Of a stretch of 22,211 nt of DNA, positions 5,917-11,831 are shown in pieces. The notes under the pieces were generated by a model that was given only the letters and a program-made list of their open reading frames with translations, searched no databases and was not told where the DNA came from. The DNA lies in IMG/VR virus record IMGVR_UViG_3300022934_000221, positions 1 through 22,211 of that record; one strand, given 5' to 3'. The DNA comes from a virus. Every line of letters starts with the position of its first letter. Position 1 is the first letter of the stretch. Made by a program: the position numbers and the translations under genes.

Positions 5917-7567
5917 AGACTTTAGGAACTTTACATACCTAGTATGGCAGCATCTTGGACTACCAGAGCCTACACCAGTACAGTACGACATTGCGAACTA
6001 TCTGCAACACAGTCCCAAGCGTTGTATTATCGAAGCCTTTCGTGGTGTAGGTAAGTCTTATATTACTGCTGCCTACGTAGTTCACCAGCTACTGCTAGAC
6101 CCACAGCTAAAGTTTATGGTTGTGTCAGCGTCTAAGGCACGTGCTGATGACTTCTCTACGTTTACACAGCGTATTATTATGGAACTGCCCATATGCCAGC
6201 ATCTAGTGGCTAAAGAAGGGCAAAGATGGTCTAAGATAGCGTTTGATGTCGCACCAGCTAAAGCATCTGGTAGCCCTTCTGTAAAGAGTGTGGGTGTTAC
6301 TGGACAGCTTACAGGTAGTCGTGCTGACATCATCATTGCTGATGACGTAGAAGTACCCAATAACTCTATGACACACATGATGCGTGAGAAGTTGTCAGAG
6401 ACTGTTAAGGAATTTGACGCTGTTCTCAAGCCTGAGGGTAAGATTATCTATCTAGGTACGCCTCAAAACGAGATGAGCTTGTATAACGTGCTGTTGGGGC
6501 GTGGATACGACATGAGGGTATGGCCTGCACGGTATCCTACCCTAGAACGAGCAGAGAAGGCCTATGGGGGCAGGTTAGCACCTTTCCTGTATGAAACCCT
6601 ACAAGAAAAGCTAGAGGCCGTGTACGGGCTTCCTACGGACGATAAACGATTTGACGACACAGACTTACTAGAAAGAGAACTAAGTTATGGTAGAAGCGGT
6701 TTTGCTCTGCAATTTATGCTGGATACTAGCCTCAGTGATGCAAATAAATATCCGCTTAAACTAAGTGACTTGATTGTATACTCATGTGATAAAGATTCTG
6801 CACCTGAAAAGATGGTGTATGGTATCATGAAGCCCATGTCAGACATTCCTAACGTGGGTTTAAGTGGCGATAAGTTCTATGCGCCAGAAGATACAGTAGG
6901 CAGGGCTGCATACACAGGCTCAGTGATGGCTATTGACCCATCAGGTAGAGGTAGTGACGAGACTGCTTACTCGATTGTGAAGATGTTGAATGGTTTCTTG
7001 TATGTTGTAGACTGTGGTGGTGTTGAGGGTGGTTACTCTGATACAACGCTACAGCATCTGACAGACTTGGCTAAGATACATCAAGTAAACACTGTGCTGA
7101 TTGAGAGTAACTTTGGTGACGGGATGTTCACTGAGCTACTCAAGCCTTACATGTTGAAGACTTATCCAGTAACTCTGGAAGAGGTAAGGCACAATACACA
7201 GAAGGAACAGCGTATTATTGACACGTTAGAGCCTGTTATGAACCAGCATAGGTTAGTTATAGACCCTAAGGTAGTACAAAAGGACTATGACAGTGTACAG
7301 AACATGCCCCCTGAAAAGGGTATTAAGTACATGCTTACCTATCAGATGACTAGGATTACTAAACAACGTGGAGCATTAGCACATGACGATAGACTTGACG
7401 TTCTTGCTATGGCAGTGCAGTACTGGACAGAGCAGATGGCTGCTGATGCAGATACAGAAATACGAACAAGAAAAGAAGAACTACTTGATAATGAACTAGA
7501 AAAGTTCATGGGACACCTTAACATGGGACACAAAGATAGTCGTCAGGATGGGTGGATTCAAATCTAA
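5882..7567 (+). CDS. terL: Terminase large subunit (T7 gp19-like DNA maturase B)
   Basis: 561 aa, close to T7 gp19 (586 aa). It pumps DNA into proheads and cuts concatemers. ATPase domain: Walker A-like FRGVGKS (53-59), Walker B IIIADD (150-155), coupling motif YLGTP (190-194). Nuclease domain: VMAIDPSGRGSDE (348-360) with metal-binding D352, VLIESN (405-410) with E408, and HDDRLDVLAMAV near 503 with the last acidic residues. The start codon has only a weak GAGAGGT twelve bases upstream and lies in a possible hairpin. It is the last late gene, followed by a repeat and a strong terminator. Confidence 0.96.
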   Translation: MKQQQAFPEALRDFRNFTYLVWQHLGLPEPTPVQYDIANYLQHSPKRCIIEAFRGVGKSYITAAYVVHQLLLDPQLKFMVVSASKARADDFSTFTQRIIMELPICQHLVAKEGQRWSKIAFDVAPAKASGSPSVKSVGVTGQLTGSRADIIIADDVEVPNNSMTHMMREKLSETVKEFDAVLKPEGKIIYLGTPQNEMSLYNVLLGRGYDMRVWPARYPTLERAEKAYGGRLAPFLYETLQEKLEAVYGLPTDDKRFDDTDLLERELSYGRSGFALQFMLDTSLSDANKYPLKLSDLIVYSCDKDSAPEKMVYGIMKPMSDIPNVGLSGDKFYAPEDTVGRAAYTGSVMAIDPSGRGSDETAYSIVKMLNGFLYVVDCGGVEGGYSDTTLQHLTDLAKIHQVNTVLIESNFGDGMFTELLKPYMLKTYPVTLEEVRHNTQKEQRIIDTLEPVMNQHRLVIDPKVVQKDYDSVQNMPPEKGIKYMLTYQMTRITKQRGALAHDDRLDVLAMAVQYWTEQMAADADTEIRTRKEELLDNELEKFMGHLNMGHKDSRQDGWIQI

Positions 7568-7601
7568 AGTTACAACCTAGACAAGACCCCCTTTAACTAT
7601 A
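7564..7601 (+). repeat. 38-base element, inverted copy of the RNA polymerase leader
   Basis: These 38 bases begin with CTAAAGTTACAACCTAG at the terminase stop codon and run through AAGACCCCCTTTAACTATA. Their reverse complement recurs at 11990-12027 with 36 of 38 bases identical (mismatches at the 15th and 19th positions). The first 17 bases also recur in direct orientation at 14459-14475. The 3' part doubles as the left arm and loop of the terminator at 7583-7623. Confidence 0.9.
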
Positions 7602-7623
7602 GCTTTAAGTAGGGGGTCTTTTT
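7583..7623 (+). terminator. Strong intrinsic terminator after the large terminase
   Basis: AAGACCCCCT (7583-7592) and AGGGGGTCTT (7611-7620) form a perfect 10-bp stem, with a further possible TTTAA/TTAAG pairing in the 18-base loop region, followed by TTTTT (7619-7623). It sits 15 bases after the terminase stop and closes the late operon, comparable in position to the end-of-genome region of T7. Confidence 0.88.
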
Positions 7624-7657
7624 ACTTATGCTTCGGCTCAAAGATTAAGGCAAGATT

Positions 7658-7846
7658 ATGGAAGTTATCTGGACTTTACTGCTTACTGTGTGTTCTGATG
7701 TCAGTTGTTTGACACAGGATGTACAATGGTTTGACACACAAGCAGCCTGTACTGAGATGAAGATAGTGCATGAAGAGTACCCACCTGATGGTCACTGGAA
7801 GTCAATAGACTTTGTATGTACAATCAAAGGTGCTACACAGACTTGA
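7658..7846 (+). CDS. Small Cys-containing protein with hydrophobic N-terminus
   Basis: 62 aa. MEVIWTLLLTVC is a short hydrophobic start that could be an export signal or anchor; four Cys (residues 12, 17, 31 and 54) and an aromatic-rich body follow. The pattern W-x-L...C...C...W-x-x-x-x-C...F-x-C resembles small exported proteins found in phages and bacteria, of unknown function. AAGGCAAG lies just before the ATG. It stands alone after the late terminator and before the gene-free interval. The gene at 10737 has a loosely similar layout. Confidence 0.55.
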   Translation: MEVIWTLLLTVCSDVSCLTQDVQWFDTQAACTEMKIVHEEYPPDGHWKSIDFVCTIKGATQT

Positions 7847-7857
7847 CTGTCAGAAAA

Positions 7858-7887
7858 ATGACAGAAAAATCTGAGGGGGTATATAAT
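7858..7887 (+). promoter_or_regulatory. Candidate sigma70-type early promoter
   Basis: ATGACA (7858-7863, five of six to TTGACA), an 18-base spacer and a perfect TATAAT (7882-7887). It lies just after the stop of the gene at 7658, directs transcription rightward toward the early genes, and its -10 region overlaps the left arm of the GGGGGTAT/ATACCCCC inverted repeat. Host RNA polymerase promoters are expected at this place in T7-like genomes. Confidence 0.45.
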
Positions 7888-7910
7888 ATTAGTAGATGCG
7901 CGATACCCCC
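7875..7910 (+). repeat. Inverted repeat GGGGGTAT / ATACCCCC
   Basis: GGGGGTAT (7875-7882) and ATACCCCC (7903-7910) are perfect 8-base complements separated by 20 bases, spanning the -10 box and expected start of the candidate promoter at 7858. It may be an operator or a start-proximal RNA hairpin; no U-run follows, so it is not a standard terminator. Confidence 0.6.
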
Positions 7911-7932
7911 ACATACCTTATAATTATAACAC

Positions 7933-8035
7933 GTCAAACAATGCTTGTCAATGTCAAACATTTGACAACAGTGTCATTAATTTGACGCAAAACATGTTCA
8001 ACATTGTTTGACATGTGTCAGAATTTTGACATGTC
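7933..8035 (+). repeat. Cluster of TGTCA/TGACA palindromes
   Basis: Contains GTCAAACAATG (7933-7943) inverted as CATTGTTTGAC (8002-8012), the palindrome TGTCAAACATTTGACA (7952-7967), TGACATGTGTCA (8009-8020) and GACATGTC (8028-8035). TGTCA or TGACA occurs ten times between 7848 and 8079. Such reiterated half-sites suggest a DNA-binding protein site array (replication initiator, terminase recognition or regulator). The pentamer is also fairly common elsewhere in this genome, so the palindromic pairing matters more than the count. Confidence 0.6.
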
Positions 8036-8051
8036 TCTGTCTCTCTCTATC

Positions 8052-8104
8052 TGTTCTTGTTATGTTCTCAAACATGTCAAACAAACTAGAACATAACCAG
8101 AACA
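8052..8104 (+). repeat. 17-bp inverted repeat (16/17) in AT-rich region
   Basis: TGTTCTTGTTATGTTCT (8052-8068) and AGAACATAACCAGAACA (8088-8104) are complementary at 16 of 17 positions around a 19-base centre that includes ACATGTCAAAC. It is followed at once by TATATATAATTATAA (with a TATAAT at 8113-8118) and A/T tracts. It could be a cruciform, an operator next to a promoter, or part of an origin or terminal-repeat end. Confidence 0.7.
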
Positions 8105-8338
8105 TTCCTATATATAATTATAAGGTGTAAAAATTTTTTTAAAAATTGTGCATTTTTTTGTTGTGTTTATTTTCTGCCTATGCCATTATCAAATCATCGA
8201 AAGGGCAACGGTGTTAGCGCACATTCGATACGGTCAAAAGAGAGAGCATAAGCGATACGTTCAACCTTGCTAGACCATAGACTAAAGGCCAGCCTATAGG
8301 TCAATAGAATTAGGCTACACGATAGACTAGGATTGTTT

Positions 8339-8384
8339 TGGTAGTTTTCTACTAGTCTGTATGAGATATAACTGAAAACTACCA
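8339..8384 (+). repeat. 11-bp hairpin-forming inverted repeat
   Basis: TGGTAGTTTTC (8339-8349) and GAAAACTACCA (8374-8384) are perfect complements with a 24-base loop. No T-run follows on the + strand, so it is not a typical terminator. It lies 15 bases before the candidate promoter at 8400. Confidence 0.6.
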
Positions 8385-8399
8385 CTGAATAAAAAAGAC

Positions 8400-8429
8400 T
8401 TGACTATCGAATACGAATAAGAATAGACT
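8400..8429 (+). promoter_or_regulatory. Possible sigma70-type promoter
   Basis: TTGACT (8400-8405, five of six), an 18-base spacer and TAGACT (8424-8429, four of six to TATAAT). It would transcribe rightward into the structured stretch before the first early gene at 8680. Weaker match than the candidate at 7858. Confidence 0.3.
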
Positions 8430-8593
8430 AAAACAACATTGAGGCGGAGATAGCGTTAAAAGTTTACAAAGTTTAAGCGTACCAACGCAAGCCAAGTAAA
8501 CTAGCTACCAAAGAGAAGCCTATAAATCCCATGTCAGTGAAAGGGCTGGCTATAGAGCTATGATTGAGTTACATAGTCAAAGGTCTGGTGCCA

Positions 8594-8635
8594 AGCTAGG
8601 CGTGGGCGGGATAGCAACCGTAAAAACGCCTAGCT
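8594..8635 (+). repeat. 10-bp hairpin upstream of the first early gene
   Basis: AGCTAGGCGT (8594-8603) and ACGCCTAGCT (8626-8635) are perfect complements around a 22-base loop. It is GC-richer than the surroundings and lies 45 bases before the ATG at 8680, so it would be in the 5' leader of the early mRNA. Possibly an RNA-processing site (T7 early RNA is cut by RNase III at hairpins) or a structured leader. Confidence 0.6.
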
Positions 8636-8679
8636 ATTACAAGGTGCAATGGTGCGCCTATGTAGCAAGGGAGTAAGCT

Positions 8680-8880
8680 ATGAAAACCAAGACTATCAAA
8701 CTATTCGGCAAGACTGTAGCAGTAGTAGGTAAGCGTCCACGGGTTAGCAAGTACCGTTTTGGTGTGAGCAGTGGTAGCACGTTTATGGGATTGCATACAG
8801 GCAAGGTTAGTCGGTACTTACATGTACCAATGTTTGCTAACCGTACGTTTGGCGGGGTTGCAGATATCAAACACACTTGA
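8680..8880 (+). CDS. Small basic early protein, unknown
   Basis: 66 aa, basic (MKTKTIKLFGKTVAVVGKRP then RVSKYRFGV), with no membrane segment or Cys. AAGGGAG lies eight bases before the ATG, a strong ribosome binding site. It is the first gene after the gene-free junction and so probably among the first expressed, where T7-like phages keep host-takeover genes. No family recognised. Confidence 0.65.
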   Translation: MKTKTIKLFGKTVAVVGKRPRVSKYRFGVSSGSTFMGLHTGKVSRYLHVPMFANRTFGGVADIKHT

Positions 8881-8890
8881 CACATAGGGG

Positions 8891-8913
8891 ACAACAGTGC
8901 TAGTTACTGTTGT
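8891..8913 (+). repeat. 8-bp hairpin between first and second early genes
   Basis: ACAACAGT (8891-8898) and ACTGTTGT (8906-8913) form a perfect stem with loop GCTAGTT. No T-run follows, so it may be an RNA-processing or stability hairpin rather than a terminator. Confidence 0.6.
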
Positions 8914-8939
8914 ACCTTGTAATAGCTAGGGAGTAGACA

Positions 8940-9524
8940 ATGACTGTAGCAAACATACTGGCAATTTATAAGCTTGCCAATGCAGACGAAGTTAAGCATG
9001 GTATGACATGGTATCATGTGGCTAAGTGTGAATGTCAAAAGATGGCAGACAGGCACGACATACCATTGCATATTGCAGTGGGTGTAGTGGCGGCACTATC
9101 ACCTAACAACAAGTGGGACAGAAACATAACCAATGCTGATGACTTGATAGGTGCGTTTATGCGTGGTGACCATATCGAATCGGTAAAGGTGAGTACATAC
9201 CACACAATGAGAGCCAAGGCGTGGGGCATACTAGAGGCCATGCCAGACTATAGTGAGACCAAGACTATACTCAATGGGCAAAAGATAGTATGCTTTTATG
9301 AAAATATCATGGGCGAGGATACTTGCACCATTGATGGGCATGCCAGAAACATTGCGTATGGTGAGCGAGTAGGCTTGACAGATGACAAGACTAACATTGG
9401 CAAGAAAGAGTATGCCATGTTGCAAGATTTATATAGACATGCGGCAAAGCAATGTGGTATCAAAGCATATGAGATGCAAGCTATCACATGGGTGGCATGG
9501 CGTAGGATTCACAACATAGGGTAA
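8940..9524 (+). CDS. HhH-GPD-like protein of unknown function (phage early gene)
   Basis: 194 aa, mostly helical. Conserved-looking blocks: GMTWYHVAK (21-29), VVAALSPNNKWDRNI (49-63), ILNGQKIVCFYENIMGED (110-127) and TIDGHARNIAYG (130-141). The arrangement of an LxGxKxxxFYxNI turn followed by a T-I-D-x-H-A strand/helix echoes the helix-hairpin-helix plus catalytic Asp (VDTHV) of base-excision DNA glycosylases such as endonuclease III, without the iron-sulphur Cys. This ALSPxxxWxxN protein type recurs in many phages as uncharacterised. It could act on host or modified DNA; that is inference. GGGAG lies seven bases before the ATG. Confidence 0.75.
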   Translation: MTVANILAIYKLANADEVKHGMTWYHVAKCECQKMADRHDIPLHIAVGVVAALSPNNKWDRNITNADDLIGAFMRGDHIESVKVSTYHTMRAKAWGILEAMPDYSETKTILNGQKIVCFYENIMGEDTCTIDGHARNIAYGERVGLTDDKTNIGKKEYAMLQDLYRHAAKQCGIKAYEMQAITWVAWRRIHNIG

Positions 9525-9534
9525 GGACTGGAAA

Positions 9535-9645
9535 ATGTTTATCATTGACTTAGTATTGATAATAGTGGTAATGCTTATAGGCATAGCACTAGGACTAGCA
9601 GGGTTGGCATATGCTGACATGATTAACCAAGCGTTTAAGGATTAG
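9535..9645 (+). CDS. 36-residue single-pass membrane peptide
   Basis: 36 aa: a nearly continuous hydrophobic stretch (residues 6-26, VLIIVVMLIGIALGLAGLAY) followed by a polar tail ADMINQAFKD. AAGGA lies nine bases before the ATG, and the next gene begins four bases after its stop. A small membrane peptide of the early region, unknown function. Confidence 0.55.
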   Translation: MFIIDLVLIIVVMLIGIALGLAGLAYADMINQAFKD

Positions 9646-9649
9646 GACA

Positions 9650-9871
9650 ATGAGAGTAACCAAAAGAATGTTAGAAGTTAGACTAGGCCGTATTAACAGG
9701 CGACTAGGTACAGACTATTGGCTAGGTAATGCGCCACACTATGGTGGCTGGCACATGACTGCCAACAAGGGTAGCACTATCATCTATGGTAGAGTACCAC
9801 CAAGAGAGATGCTAACCTACCTTGACGGACTAATCACAGGCATGGACATGATGGAAGGGGCATACAAATGA
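9650..9871 (+). CDS. Conserved small phage protein, unknown function
   Basis: 73 aa: a basic N-terminal helix MRVTKRMLEVRLGRINRRLG, then YGGWHMT (31-37) and a C-terminal helix after VPPREMLTYLDGLITGMD. The combination of an N-terminal LEx(R/V)xxRxN helix, a YGGW core and a (V/I)PxREL..L..FI.G end is a familiar phage hypothetical protein. Ribosome binding site AGGA is close to the ATG; the stop overlaps the next start as ATGA. Confidence 0.65.
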   Translation: MRVTKRMLEVRLGRINRRLGTDYWLGNAPHYGGWHMTANKGSTIIYGRVPPREMLTYLDGLITGMDMMEGAYK

Positions 9872-10197
9872 CACTAGTAATTAACAACAGAGACTATGAC
9901 GCACCACAAGAACACCTTGTCGAATCACTAGGGGTGTTGCCCTATTGGGTGACTGAGGCTGTCTTGTTTCAAGAAGATAACCTAGAAGAATATCTAGAGA
10001 AGCGGTACGGCTACCCATTACACAAGTTCAATGGTACTGTGGCAGAAGGTGGCACATATAGCAGTGAGTATGACGAAGACCCTGACATGCCATATGTAGG
10101 CAAGATGCAGACGCACAAGGGTACAGTATACTTTTATCCGTATGCTATGGTAGCAATACCAACTGATGACGGTTACACAGTGACGAGGATGGACTAA
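9868..10197 (+). CDS. Hypothetical acidic early protein
   Basis: 109 aa, acidic, with LEEYLEKRYGYPLHKFNGTV (38-57) and a beta-rich C-terminal half (VYFYPYAMVAIPTDDGYTV). No Cys, membrane segment or known motif is visible. Coupled to its neighbours by ATGA upstream and TAATG downstream. Unknown function. Confidence 0.6.
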   Translation: MTLVINNRDYDAPQEHLVESLGVLPYWVTEAVLFQEDNLEEYLEKRYGYPLHKFNGTVAEGGTYSSEYDEDPDMPYVGKMQTHKGTVYFYPYAMVAIPTDDGYTVTRMD

Positions 10198-10421
10198 TGA
10201 CTGGACATTGCATAGAAAAACCACCAGAAAAAACATGGGCTAGTGCCAAGCTATATCGGTGTGACTTATACGACACACGCTGGCCTGTATGCGGCACACG
10301 TTTAGTGTGGGTAGTAGTAGGCAGGAAGTGGGTGAGGTTTTGCACACCCATACAGCGAGACAAGTGGAAGATTAGACGCAGTGAGTGGGACAAGATACCA
10401 AGCGAGGAGTATATAAAATGA
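10197..10421 (+). CDS. Hypothetical small basic protein
   Basis: 74 aa, rich in Trp (6) and Arg/Lys with four Cys; the middle LVWVVVGRKWVRFCTPIQRD suggests a small beta-barrel-like or sheet protein followed by a charged helix (KWKIRRSEWDKI). TAATG links it to the gene before and ATGA to the one after. No family recognised. Confidence 0.55.
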   Translation: MTGHCIEKPPEKTWASAKLYRCDLYDTRWPVCGTRLVWVVVGRKWVRFCTPIQRDKWKIRRSEWDKIPSEEYIK

Positions 10422-10744
10422 ATAGGACTTTACAACTAGAAGTAGATGACAGACACAAGCTATCTATAGCACAGTCCATAGAGGATGGTGAAGTCAGGCA
10501 TGAGGTAGCATTGATGCGCTACAAATATAACAACAAAGGCTATGATATTGTTGAGGTCATAGAGGTATATGACATACAGGAATTGTTTGACTTAATCTGT
10601 GAGGCATACAGTGGTGACTTCAGCATATGGGAAAACCAGTACGAGGTGCTGTTAGATTTAGACGTTGACAACGACAACCAACCTATGCTAGAACTTATCA
10701 TAGACAACGACAGTGACTGGCCTGAGGATAGAGCAGATGACTAG
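10418..10744 (+). CDS. Hypothetical strongly acidic early protein
   Basis: 108 aa from ATG 10418 (a start at 10385 would overlap the previous gene by 37 bases with little support). Very acidic, especially the C-terminus (LDLDVDNDNQP, DNDSDWPEDRADD). Acidic proteins of early T7-like regions sometimes mimic DNA to block restriction or host polymerase; here that is only a possibility from charge. ATGA overlap with the upstream gene. Confidence 0.55.
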   Translation: MNRTLQLEVDDRHKLSIAQSIEDGEVRHEVALMRYKYNNKGYDIVEVIEVYDIQELFDLICEAYSGDFSIWENQYEVLLDLDVDNDNQPMLELIIDNDSDWPEDRADD

Positions 10745-10916
10745 TATGATTGGAACATGGGTGCTTGCCTGTATGGGTACGATAGCAACCGAATCAGTAC
10801 AGCTAGAGATATGGTCAACACATGACAGACTGAGTGAGTGCCACATGGCATCAACTGAGCGAGGGTTAGACCATGTAAACCAGCAGTGCTATTGTGTGGA
10901 GAGGACTGATGACTAG
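10737..10916 (+). CDS. Small Cys-containing protein with hydrophobic N-terminus
   Basis: 59 aa from ATG 10737; ATG 10746 and 10713 are alternatives, and GAGG about ten bases upstream favours 10737. MIGTWVLACMGTIATE is a moderately hydrophobic start; later Cys occur as SECHM and QQCYCV. The layout (hydrophobic start, W, spaced Cys, short length) resembles the protein at 7658, suggesting small exported proteins of one type, but the sequences are too short to prove relation. Its last bases contain the next gene's start. Confidence 0.45.
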   Translation: MTSMIGTWVLACMGTIATESVQLEIWSTHDRLSECHMASTERGLDHVNQQCYCVERTDD

Positions 10917-11046
10917 ACAAGAGTTTTGGGAATGGATGAAGACTTGCCCAGCAGGGGAGAACGCTGACCCATCGGGTTGGTTTCTAGCTGAAGACATGGG
11001 TGATGAGTGCCGTGTATTCTTTTACTTTAATGAGGATGAGGAGTAA
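10909..11046 (+). CDS. Hypothetical small acidic protein
   Basis: 45 aa: MTRQEFWEWMKTCPAGENAD, then SGWFLAEDMGDECRVFFYFN and an acidic end. The FWEWMKTCP start followed by a W-F...V-F-F-Y-F strand reads as a compact small protein. GAGAGGA precedes the ATG by a few bases; it overlaps the previous gene by eight bases in another frame. Unknown function. Confidence 0.5.
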   Translation: MTRQEFWEWMKTCPAGENADPSGWFLAEDMGDECRVFFYFNEDEE

Positions 11047-11049
11047 GCC

Positions 11050-11223
11050 ATGAAAGACAAGGCATACCTAGCGGCAGAGTTTGACTATTACATGATACCC
11101 AAAGAGGAAGACAGGATAAACTACTTAGCTAGTCTGTATGTAAAGCTTTACAATGCAGGGCTGATGGACTATAAAAACTATCCAGAAGAATTGTTTGGGG
11201 ATGATGATGAGCATGTACATTGA
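11050..11223 (+). CDS. Hypothetical small acidic protein
   Basis: 57 aa, starting three bases after the upstream stop, with GAGGAGTAA just before the ATG. Helical and Tyr-rich (eight Tyr), acidic end FGDDDEHVH. The next gene starts inside its last codons. No family recognised. Confidence 0.5.
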   Translation: MKDKAYLAAEFDYYMIPKEEDRINYLASLYVKLYNAGLMDYKNYPEELFGDDDEHVH

Positions 11224-11407
11224 TACATACTGCAAGGATGTATACACTGACGACAGGCTAGTATCTACTGTCAAAAAATTGACAGAGTTACAGGTCAAGA
11301 TACAGGATGCAGAGTGGGAAGGGCAAGACGTAGCTGTCATGAGACAGGAGCTACGCAGACTGAAGCAACAACATGAGGAGGGTGTAGAGTTTACACCAAG
11401 GTTCTAA
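11207..11407 (+). CDS. Hypothetical coiled-coil early protein
   Basis: 66 aa from ATG 11207; neighbouring ATG codons at 11201, 11204 and 11213 are equally possible, with GGGG at 11197-11200 as the ribosome binding site. The residues from about 18 to 58 (LVSTVKKLTELQVKIQDAEW, then MRQELRRLKQQHEEG) form a long charged helix with heptad character. TAATG links to the next gene. Unknown function. Confidence 0.5.
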   Translation: MSMYIDTYCKDVYTDDRLVSTVKKLTELQVKIQDAEWEGQDVAVMRQELRRLKQQHEEGVEFTPRF

Positions 11408-11655
11408 TGTGGGTGACACCAATACACAAGGCAGTGATGCAGACTAGACGGAGACAAAACATGGTAAACTATAAGCACCAAGAAAGACGCAACAAGTACG
11501 ATGATGCCTACATTATGGGCTATCACAATGGCTATCATGGGTTGACTTATGACAACCAGTATGATAAGAAAGAGCAACCTCAGTATCATATCAAGTTTAA
11601 GATGGGGTATGTGCAGGGGGAATTGATGCGTACTAAAGAAGGGACAGAGCAATGA
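11407..11655 (+). CDS. Hypothetical basic, Tyr/His-rich protein
   Basis: 82 aa. A basic N-terminus (AVMQTRRRQNMVNYKHQERR) is followed by a YxxAYxxGYxNGY-type stretch (DDAYIMGYHNGYHG, about 32-45) and an end FKMGYVQGELMRTKEG. The GYxNG element recurs in small phage proteins of unknown role. A later in-frame ATG is possible as the start. It overlaps the upstream TAA and, by ATGA, the downstream gene. Confidence 0.5.
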   Translation: MWVTPIHKAVMQTRRRQNMVNYKHQERRNKYDDAYIMGYHNGYHGLTYDNQYDKKEQPQYHIKFKMGYVQGELMRTKEGTEQ

Positions 11656-11831
11656 GCATGGGATATAAGAACTGTATGCACTGTAGTGGTGAGGCTGAAG
11701 CCTTGTACGCAGTGGATGGAATGATTGAGTACTACTGCCCTGAATGTCAGATGCAGTGGGCAGAAGAACCAGCAGTAATCAGTGAGACACCATTTCAAAA
11801 GTGGATGTTAGAAAACTATGGAGAGTATTGA
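11652..11831 (+). CDS. Small zinc-ribbon protein
   Basis: 59 aa with two CxxC pairs, CMHC (residues 8-11) and CPEC (29-32), the spacing of a zinc ribbon, then a short acidic helix ending WMLENYGEY. ATGA overlap with the gene upstream and TGATG with the gene downstream. Zinc ribbons of this size in early phage regions may contact RNA polymerase or nucleic acids; not proven here. Confidence 0.6.
   Translation: MSMGYKNCMHCSGEAEALYAVDGMIEYYCPECQMQWAEEPAVISETPFQKWMLENYGEY

Larger units (their letters stand above)
7847..8679 (+). other. 833-base gene-free interval, putative genome-end junction
   Basis: No convincing gene on either strand. The first half (7847-8160) is very AT-rich and packed with palindromes, a CT tract (8032-8058), TATATATAATTATAA-type sequence and A/T homopolymers (8129-8160). 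The second half (8160-8679) has more balanced composition, several hairpins and one possible promoter. It lies after the last late gene (large terminase) and before the early genes; in T7-like phages this is where the two genome ends meet in a concatemer or circular assembly, so the direct terminal repeat and early host promoters are expected here. The exact repeat ends cannot be read from one window. Confidence 0.6.

Noticed and set aside
6082-6429. 115-residue minus-strand frame opposite the large terminase
   Set aside because: Shadow of a well-supported gene; no independent evidence.
7595-7602. ACTATAG resembling the core of the T7 promoter
   Set aside because: It is the loop of the terminator, the rest of the 23-base T7 promoter is absent, and the polymerase specificity region is diverged.
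8194-8385. 63-residue minus-strand frame in the gene-free junction
   Set aside because: No ribosome binding site, no family pattern, opposite to all other genes, and it covers a hairpin; treated as chance.
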